The notes under the pieces are model-generated. The model did not search any database. It saw only the letters and a list, made by a program, of their open reading frames with translations, and was not told where the DNA came from. The position numbers and the translations under genes were made by a program. Positions 1 to 3,042 of a stretch of 5,039 bases of DNA are shown one piece after another. Position 1 is the stretch's first letter, and every line of letters begins with the position of its first letter. The DNA lies in assembly GCA_030917445.1 (NCBI GenBank), contig JAUPUR010000047.1, positions 1 through 5,039 of the forward strand, read 5' to 3'. The DNA comes from Patescibacteria group bacterium. Lineage in GTDB: Bacteria > Patescibacteriota > Microgenomatia > Levybacterales > UBA12049.

Positions 1-50
1 GCGATGCTGTTCGCGCCGAAGGGCTATGGAAGTATCCCACCTGATCCACT
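1..50. other. Left edge, no callable gene
   Basis: This stretch lies downstream of the secreted-protein gene. Two plus-strand frames enter from the left edge and stop at 42-44 (TGA) and 52-54 (TAG). Either could be the last 13 to 17 codons of a gene whose body lies outside the window, but there is too little sequence to choose. A short dyad (TCCAC at 45-49, GTGGA at 54-58) overlaps the stop codon of the minus-strand gene. It has no T-run after it on either strand, so I do not call it a terminator. Confidence 0.4.
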
Positions 51-554
51 TTAGTGGACGTTCTCGATGAAACCGGCATTCCCGGTCACCTCCCGTCTGG
101 GTTGGTCGAGAACTCGACTCATGGATCCGGAGAGGGGACTGGCACGGGCAACTTCGATTCGAGTGTTCGCGACGTTCGCCTGGGCGAGATCATGAGACGA
201 TGAGAGACCGACAACCTTCTCGATATGACCGAGAATTCCGGTTACCTCCTTTGTCGTGTCACGAACCATCCAAGGGGTCAAACCCGTCGTACCCCGTGGC
301 ACGGTTGATGCGTCAGTTGTGTTCTCATCCGACATCAGGTCGGTGCTGGTTCCGACGTTTCGAAAGTTTTCTCCCACAAGATGAGTAGTGGGAGCGCAGG
401 TGGCATCGCCGACATCGGTGTCGACGGTCATCACGATTGCAAACGCGGATCCAAGATCAGAGGCAGCCACCGTTTGTGACGGATACCCGATCATGAATAT
501 CGCGAGTGCGATCGCAATGAGCAGTGTGGGAAGGAAACGAACTGCTTGTAGCAT
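51..554 (-). CDS. Secreted two-repeat protein of unknown function
   Basis: 167 residues; I do not recognise the family. The start is well supported: AGGAGG at 559-564 lies 4 nt before the ATG. Residues 1-31 look like a Sec signal peptide: short n-region with Arg6, hydrophobic core about 7-24, and a likely cleavage after Val-Ala-Ala (29-31). No second membrane segment follows, so the mature protein of about 136 residues is probably exported and released. The mature part appears to be two diverged copies of a ~50-residue unit, about 67-114 and 116-166. Each ends in a matching block, KEVTGILGHIEKV (102-114) and REVTGNAGFIENV (154-166), exactly 52 residues apart. The protein stops right after the second block. 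The gene is divergent from lepB, whose product could remove its signal peptide. It is clearly more GC-rich than lepB (35 of 60 bases G+C at 61-120 by hand count). It could be a surface or matrix protein; that is a guess. Confidence 0.72.
   Translation of the reverse strand: MLQAVRFLPTLLIAIALAIFMIGYPSQTVAASDLGSAFAIVMTVDTDVGDATCAPTTHLVGENFRNVGTSTDLMSDENTTDASTVPRGTTGLTPWMVRDTTKEVTGILGHIEKVVGLSSSHDLAQANVANTRIEVARASPLSGSMSRVLDQPRREVTGNAGFIENVH
61..93 (-). repeat. Direct repeat copy B inside the secreted-protein gene
   Basis: This 33-bp segment matches 217-249 at about 25 of 33 positions and is in the same codon phase, 156 bp (52 codons) away. It encodes the second EVTG-x-x-G-x-I-E-x-V block. The conserved ends (TTCTCGAT and ACCTCC on the plus strand) and the in-phase spacing point to duplication within the gene rather than chance. 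Confidence 0.65.
217..249 (-). repeat. Direct repeat copy A inside the secreted-protein gene
   Basis: Partner of 61-93, encoding the first EVTG-x-x-G-x-I-E-x-V block (residues 102-114). Similarity between the two units extends weakly toward their N-terminal sides (both have a VG...DL segment 35-37 residues before VTG), so the duplicated unit is about 50 codons, not just this core. Confidence 0.65.
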
Positions 555-651
555 ATTTCCTCCTACGACAGCCTACGGTCAAGAATAAATCACCGGTGTT
601 CACCTCATTTCTACCGCATCTGCGGTGAATAAAGCGTCCTGGCAGACCTCA

Positions 652-705
652 TTGGTACTGCCAACCACATGATGTGTATATACCTCATGTCGTTAGCAGT
701 ACCAA
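652..705 (-). promoter_or_regulatory. Inverted repeat with promoter-like core
   Basis: Perfect 10-bp inverted repeat: TTGGTACTGC at 652-661 and GCAGTACCAA at 696-705, with a 34-bp spacer. Read on the minus strand, TTGGTA (705-700) and TATATA (682-677) are 17 bp apart, a plausible -35/-10 pair (4 of 6 matches each) for the secreted-protein gene, giving a leader of roughly 115 nt. The spacer holds a second small dyad, CACAT-G-ATGTG (666-676). The -35 lies inside one repeat arm, so a protein bound to the repeat would block the promoter. This assignment is inference from layout. No promoter for lepB is obvious in the same gap. Confidence 0.4.
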
Positions 706-743
706 AATATTTCGCCTGTATGCTTGTTAAAGAACTAAAATAA

Positions 744-778
744 AACACAATTCCTCAAGCTTTTTTGAGTATTGTGTT
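744..778 (-). terminator. Hairpin with T-rich flank on the minus strand
   Basis: AACACAAT (744-751) pairs with ATTGTGTT (771-778), and inside it CTCAA (754-758) pairs with TTGAG (765-769) around a 6-nt loop. On the minus strand the stem is followed directly by TTATTTT, as in an intrinsic terminator. It would stop minus-strand transcripts coming through lepB before they reach the secreted-protein gene. On the plus strand it is followed by a less regular T-rich stretch (780-804), so it could instead form in the lepB leader if transcription of lepB starts upstream. A TTG at 772 in the lepB frame lies inside the stem and is an unlikely start. Confidence 0.45.
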
Positions 779-799
779 ACTTACTATTTACTCTTTTTC

Positions 800-822
800 T
801 TTTTCCTCGTCAAGAGGAAAAA
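800..822 (+). promoter_or_regulatory. RBS-sequestering hairpin before lepB
   Basis: TTTTTCCTC (800-808) and GAGGAAAAA (814-822) form a perfect 9-bp stem around the 5-nt loop GTCAA, ending one base before the lepB ATG at 823. The 3' arm contains the Shine-Dalgarno-like AGAGG/GAGG of lepB, so in the folded mRNA the ribosome binding site is paired. The stem has four G-C pairs and five A-T pairs, so it is of moderate stability and could be opened by temperature, a ligand or a factor. It is not a plus-strand terminator, since no T-run follows. Confidence 0.5.
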
Positions 823-1428
823 ATGTTTGACAGGAGAGTGTTTTCTGCAGACAATAGAAGTATGGAGATACTTAAAAAAATCGCGAGTATTTTTCTTGAT
901 ACTTTTCAAACAATTCTCATTTTTGCTTCAATTTTGATGGTTCTTTATGCATTTGTTATCCAACCACATCAAGTGAGTGGTCAGTCGATGTTTCCCACGT
1001 TTAAAGATCAGGAATTACTTCTGAGTTATTTACTTGATGTCAAACAAAATAAATATAAAAGAGGGGACGTCATTATTTTCCATTCTCCTGTTGAGGTCGA
1101 TAAAAAATATATAAAAAGAATCATTGGTATTCCTGGTGATCGTGTAATGGTGCTTGATGGTGGAGTGTATGTGAATGGATCACGCGTAGATGAGAGTGGC
1201 TATCTTGATAGTGATGTCAGAACCTCTGGTGGAAATGGGATGATTGAAGGTCAAGATATCTTTGTCGATGAAGGATTTCTCATAGTGATGGGGGACAATC
1301 GACCACACAGTTCTGATAGTCGTGAATGGGGTCTTCTGGCCAAACAGAAAGTCATTGGTCGATCAGTCATAAGAATATTCCCTTTTAGTGAGTTTGGTAT
1401 CATTCGCAATCCTTTTGCTCAAAAATGA
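823..1428 (+). CDS. lepB: Type I signal peptidase (S26 family)
   Basis: 201 residues. Cleaves signal peptides from exported proteins at the outer face of the membrane, using a Ser-Lys dyad. A single membrane segment lies at about 24-45. Family boxes follow in order: SGQSMFPT with catalytic Ser55; the RGDVIIF segment (about 81-87); KYIKRIIGIPGD with the general base Lys98; and GDNRPHSSDSREWG (157-170), followed by IGRSVIRIFPF. All key residues are present and the length is normal for a short Gram-positive-like enzyme. I start at ATG 823 because AGAGG lies 5 nt upstream. The frame is open back to a TTG at 772, but that falls inside a hairpin and has no SD. An internal ATG at 862 would also keep the whole membrane segment. 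It is low in GC (19 of 60 at 1081-1140). The flanking small genes are on the other strand, so it is probably monocistronic. Likely clients include the divergent secreted protein. Confidence 0.95.
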   Translation: MFDRRVFSADNRSMEILKKIASIFLDTFQTILIFASILMVLYAFVIQPHQVSGQSMFPTFKDQELLLSYLLDVKQNKYKRGDVIIFHSPVEVDKKYIKRIIGIPGDRVMVLDGGVYVNGSRVDESGYLDSDVRTSGGNGMIEGQDIFVDEGFLIVMGDNRPHSSDSREWGLLAKQKVIGRSVIRIFPFSEFGIIRNPFAQK

Positions 1429-1432
1429 TTTT

Positions 1433-1462
1433 GGCCCACCTCCTGGAAATAGGAGGCAGGCC
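1433..1462 (-). terminator. Weak terminator-like hairpin between lepB and orfC
   Basis: CCTCCT (1439-1444) pairs with AGGAGG (1451-1456) around a 6-nt loop. GGCC (1433-1436) pairs with GGCC (1459-1462) below a 2x2 mismatch. It sits 4 nt after the lepB stop and 21 nt after the orfC stop, between converging genes. On the minus strand it is followed by AAAATCATTTTT, so the T-run starts 7 nt late. On the plus strand there is no T-run. It may slow or end transcription of orfABC, but it is not a textbook terminator for either gene. Confidence 0.35.
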
Positions 1463-1483
1463 GTGTGTGGACAGGGAAGAACA

Positions 1484-1756
1484 TCACTTGAGTCCCAGTA
1501 ATTCTTGAGCGCGCTTGCGCTGCTCTGGGACTATTTCGTCCAGGCAAACAACAGTGACTGCAAGTCCCCAAAACTCTGAGAATTTACCCCAGAGATCGTG
1601 AAGCTCCTCTCGAAATCTTTTTGTAGAGACAAGGACAGTTTGTGCCTGCCTGAGGTCTCTCATAATCGACTCGAGAAATTCGATAGGATTTTCCGGTGGA
1701 ATAACCTTGAGGTTATCCCAGTCGGTTATGACGTGTTTTGACTCATCGGCCATCAT
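1484..1756 (-). CDS. orfC: small protein of unknown function
   Basis: 90 residues, not recognised. Last gene of the three-gene minus-strand unit, starting 9 nt after the orfB stop. GAGAGG (1761-1766) lies 4 nt before the first of two adjacent ATGs (1756 and 1753). I keep 1756 because orfA and the secreted-protein gene have the same 4-nt spacing, but 1753 is possible. There is no signal peptide or membrane helix. The sequence suggests an alternating alpha/beta protein: strand LKVI near residue 17, helix about 24-38, strand TVLVST (40-45), a long charged and aromatic helix with HDLWGKFSEFWG (53-64), strand LAVTVVCLDE (65-74) and a C-terminal helix. This pattern could be a small Rossmann-like or thioredoxin-like cytosolic domain, but no signature motif supports a specific family. 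GC (27 of 60 at 1561-1620) is higher than in lepB. Confidence 0.6.
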   Translation of the reverse strand: MMADESKHVITDWDNLKVIPPENPIEFLESIMRDLRQAQTVLVSTKRFREELHDLWGKFSEFWGLAVTVVCLDEIVPEQRKRAQELLGLK

Positions 1757-1765
1757 GATACCTCT

Positions 1766-1990
1766 CTAGATCCGAAGTTGTACTTCAGGATCGTGTTCTC
1801 TGACGACAATGGTGACGTTAATGTCTGGTGACCTGGTTCTGATTGTATTCAGAATCAGGTTTTTTTGACGCTTGTCGTGAACTGAGATGACATCTCCTTC
1901 CTTTGCTTTGTAGCGAAGGTAATTGCGTAGAGTTTGCAGCCATCCCTTTTCAGGGAGGCTGCAATCGGCACAATCTACAAAATGACTCAC
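1766..1990 (-). CDS. orfB: small protein, possibly TusA-like fold
   Basis: 74 residues, family not recognised. It starts with GTG at 1990, whose bases overlap the orfA stop codon (shared GTGA at 1990-1987). No SD is visible, so translation is probably coupled to orfA. Predicted order of elements is strand (HFVDCAD), helix (about 17-29), GD turn, strand (VISVHD, 34-39), helix (about 42-53), strand (INVTIVV), strand (VQLRI). This beta-alpha-beta-alpha-beta-beta order and a CSLP segment near residue 10 recall TusA/SirA-type sulfur-carrier proteins, which carry a CPxP motif at this place. The first Pro of that motif is missing, so activity as a sulfur carrier is doubtful; this is a fold-level guess. 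The bases for residues about 41-53 also form a plus-strand terminator hairpin (1831-1866). Confidence 0.55.
   Translation of the reverse strand: MSHFVDCADCSLPEKGWLQTLRNYLRYKAKEGDVISVHDKRQKNLILNTIRTRSPDINVTIVVREHDPEVQLRI
1831..1866 (+). terminator. Strong intrinsic terminator, plus strand, inside orfB
   Basis: ACCTGGTTCTGA (1831-1842) pairs over all 12 positions (one G-T wobble, 1836/1855) with TCAGAATCAGGT (1849-1860), with a 6-nt loop TTGTAT. The stem runs straight into T1860-T1866. This has every feature of a rho-independent terminator for plus-strand transcription. The only plus-strand gene upstream is lepB, 403 nt away and with no good terminator of its own, so it probably ends lepB read-through before it crosses the orfA promoter region. 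It lies in the opposite strand of the orfB coding sequence. On the minus strand the hairpin has no T-run, so orfABC transcription would pass. Confidence 0.7.
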
Positions 1991-2250
1991 TTTGTTCGCT
2001 TGAGTGTAAGAACGGGTGAGCCAGCGAGAATCGCTAACTCAGGTTCCCACCCCGGTACTTCCGCGAATCGATTGGCGGCTTGGTGCATAGCATCGTCTCC
2101 ATCTCCTGTACGAATGACAGGCTTGAATTCGAGGCCACAGATTGAGATCCGCTCTTGAGCTCCTGCTCTAAGGATCCGTAGATTTACCAGTGCTACAACT
2201 TCATCAGTTCTTGATGCAGACGTATTTGGTCCAAGTGGTGTAACTGTCAT
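1987..2250 (-). CDS. orfA: small protein of unknown function
   Basis: 87 residues, not recognised. First gene of the three-gene minus-strand unit. The reading frame is open upstream to 2424, but the start is at ATG 2250: GGAGG (2255-2259) lies 4 nt before it, and the longer frame would run through the promoter-like inverted repeat. There is no signal peptide or membrane segment, so it is probably cytosolic. The N-terminal ten residues are Thr/Ser/Pro-rich. A hydrophobic strand VVALVNLRI (about 18-26) is followed by ERISICGLEF (33-42), an acidic turn GDGDD (48-52), a short helix, and a C-terminal strand pair (ELAILAG, PVLTLKR). It is the most GC-rich part of the window (36 of 60 at 2041-2100). 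The stop overlaps the orfB GTG by 4 nt. Translational coupling and shared transcription suggest that the three products act together. Confidence 0.62.
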   Translation of the reverse strand: MTVTPLGPNTSASRTDEVVALVNLRILRAGAQERISICGLEFKPVIRTGDGDDAMHQAANRFAEVPGWEPELAILAGSPVLTLKRTK

Positions 2251-2280
2251 GTTTCCTCCGAAAATCTGTCTTGTTGTCCC

Positions 2281-2333
2281 AATGTGAACAACACTCTTCT
2301 TATAATATTTATAAAAAAAGTGTTGTTCACATT
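2281..2333 (-). promoter_or_regulatory. 15-bp perfect inverted repeat around the orfABC promoter
   Basis: AATGTGAACAACACT (2281-2295) and AGTGTTGTTCACATT (2319-2333) are exact reverse complements separated by 23 AT-rich bases, which themselves contain TATAA/TTATA (2301-2305/2309-2313). Read on the minus strand, TGAACA (2329-2324) and TATTAT (2307-2302) are 16 bp apart and form a plausible promoter, with orfA 50 nt further on. One arm covers the -35 and the other lies at or just after the expected transcription start. Each arm is also a small dyad of its own (GTG-N5-CAC), as expected of an operator half for a dimeric HTH protein. Reading: two operators flanking the -10 of an autonomous unit. 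A cruciform or an RNA hairpin is possible too. There is no T-run in a terminator position. Confidence 0.5.
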
Positions 2334-2360
2334 TTAAATTCCCTGTATTAATGTGCATTC

Positions 2361-2394
2361 TCACGCATGTGTACGCTTTTTGTACATTGCGTGA
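2361..2394. repeat. Hairpin dyad upstream of the YkuD gene
   Basis: TCACGCATGTGTAC (2361-2374) pairs with GTACATTGCGTGA (2382-2394), with one bulged or mismatched position, around the loop GCTTTTT. No terminator T-run follows on either strand. TTGTACAT occurs at 2380-2387, overlapping the 3' arm, and again at 2407-2414, 27 bp on. The block lies between the orfABC promoter and the YkuD gene and is probably a protein-binding region for one or both divergent transcripts. That role is inference. Confidence 0.4.
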
Positions 2395-2446
2395 AAAGTT
2401 GAGAAATTGTACATGAAATGTCAATATAAAACAACTCTTATGAGGC

Positions 2447-2452
2447 TATGAT
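2447..2452 (+). promoter_or_regulatory. Possible -10 box for a short-leader YkuD transcript
   Basis: TATGAT ends 11 nt before the ATG at 2464, so transcription would begin at about 2459-2464 and give a nearly leaderless mRNA. This fits the lack of any SD within 5-12 nt of the start (GAGG at 2442-2445 is too far, 18 nt). No good -35 is visible at the usual spacing, so support is weak. Confidence 0.25.
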
Positions 2453-2463
2453 ACAATTCCTGC

Positions 2464-3042
2464 ATGGTACGTGCATTTTTTATTTTAGTTTTTCTTTTGA
2501 TTGCCGGCGGATTTTTTTATCTCAATAAAAGTGAAGATGTAAAAATTAAGAACAAAGAAAAAGAGACATATTGGTTTGTTCTTCATAGAAAATCAAATAC
2601 GGAAGAGATGTTTTATGGAGTTCCAGGAGATAAATTACGATCTCAGCTTGCGCGCGAATTTAAAGTGAAGGTTGGTATTCCTGGACAGAGACCAACTCCC
2701 CTTCCATCTCTTGTGGGGAGGGAGTATTGGAATATTATAAAAAAAGAACCGTCTTTTGAAAATCTAGAGACAGCTCCATATTTTTTAACTCTCGATATTC
2801 CGGCACCTAGTGAGCCACCCTTTGGCCCAGTTCCATATACGGAATGTGATGGTATGCAATGTGATTGGATACTTCCCGGTGCATTTGGTCTCCACGGAAC
2901 GGGGGGAGATATTACTAAAATCTCTGAGGAGAATGAGGGAAGTTCTGGTTGTATTAGGCACTCAGATGAAGATATAACCTTTCTTTATAATCTCTTAGAA
3001 CCAGAGAAAGAAAGTATTCGATATTACGTTGAAGATAATTAA
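2464..3042 (+). CDS. Membrane-anchored YkuD-family L,D-transpeptidase
   Basis: 192 residues. The family cuts a tetrapeptide stem after the L-residue and makes 3,3 cross-links in peptidoglycan, or attaches proteins to it, with a catalytic Cys; these enzymes resist most penicillins. Residues 4-20 form a single N-terminal membrane segment with little positive charge before it. No lipobox Cys is present, so it is probably an uncleaved anchor with the enzyme outside. The catalytic part shows HGT at 144-146 and SSGCIRH at 160-166, which matches the family pattern of a His followed 19 residues later by the nucleophile, Cys163. TPLP (78-81) and GREYW (85-89) lie where the substrate-strand region is expected. 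Cys128 and Cys133 in ECDGMQCDW may pair. No LysM or SH3 wall-binding domain is present. There is no SD near ATG 2464. The gene runs head-on into the PBP gene, sharing its stop bases. Confidence 0.88.
   Translation: MVRAFFILVFLLIAGGFFYLNKSEDVKIKNKEKETYWFVLHRKSNTEEMFYGVPGDKLRSQLAREFKVKVGIPGQRPTPLPSLVGREYWNIIKKEPSFENLETAPYFLTLDIPAPSEPPFGPVPYTECDGMQCDWILPGAFGLHGTGGDITKISEENEGSSGCIRHSDEDITFLYNLLEPEKESIRYYVEDN

Noticed and set aside
200..588. Plus-strand open frames of 62 and 66 codons
   Set aside because: They are antisense to the secreted-protein gene, have no SD, and their translations (Arg/Ser/Pro-rich) lack protein-like pattern.
602..688. Three copies of ACCTCAT (602, 646, 682)
   Set aside because: Only 7 bp, with uneven spacing (44 and 36) and no flanking similarity. 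It is too short to call a CRISPR or an iteron array.
652..720. tRNA or other folded RNA gene in the lepB upstream gap
   Set aside because: The nested dyads do not fit tRNA arm lengths, and there is no T-loop or anticodon-arm consensus.
772..822. N-terminal extension of LepB from a TTG codon
   Set aside because: The TTG lies inside the 744-778 hairpin and has no SD; the ATG at 823 has AGAGG at proper distance and gives a normal LepB N-terminus.
1426..1462. Recoded TGA (Gly) extending LepB, as in Gracilibacteria/Absconditabacteria
   Set aside because: LepB is complete at the TGA, and read-through would add only about 11 unrelated residues before TAG. orfA and orfC also end sensibly at TGA.
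1463..1501. 12-residue plus-strand mini-ORF (GTG to TAA) with AGGAGG 6 nt upstream
   Set aside because: The AGGAGG is the arm of the 1433-1462 hairpin; the ORF is tiny and overlaps the end of orfC. Probably chance, though the SD spacing is good.
2281..2333. Integron attC site or transposon end
   Set aside because: The arms lack the RYYYAAC/GTTRRRY core pair with the usual bulges, and no integrase, transposase or target duplication is visible.
2251..2424. Longer form of orfA starting at 2424
   Set aside because: It would translate through the inverted repeat and promoter-like core, and its extra 58 residues look unlike the rest. ATG 2250 has a clear GGAGG.
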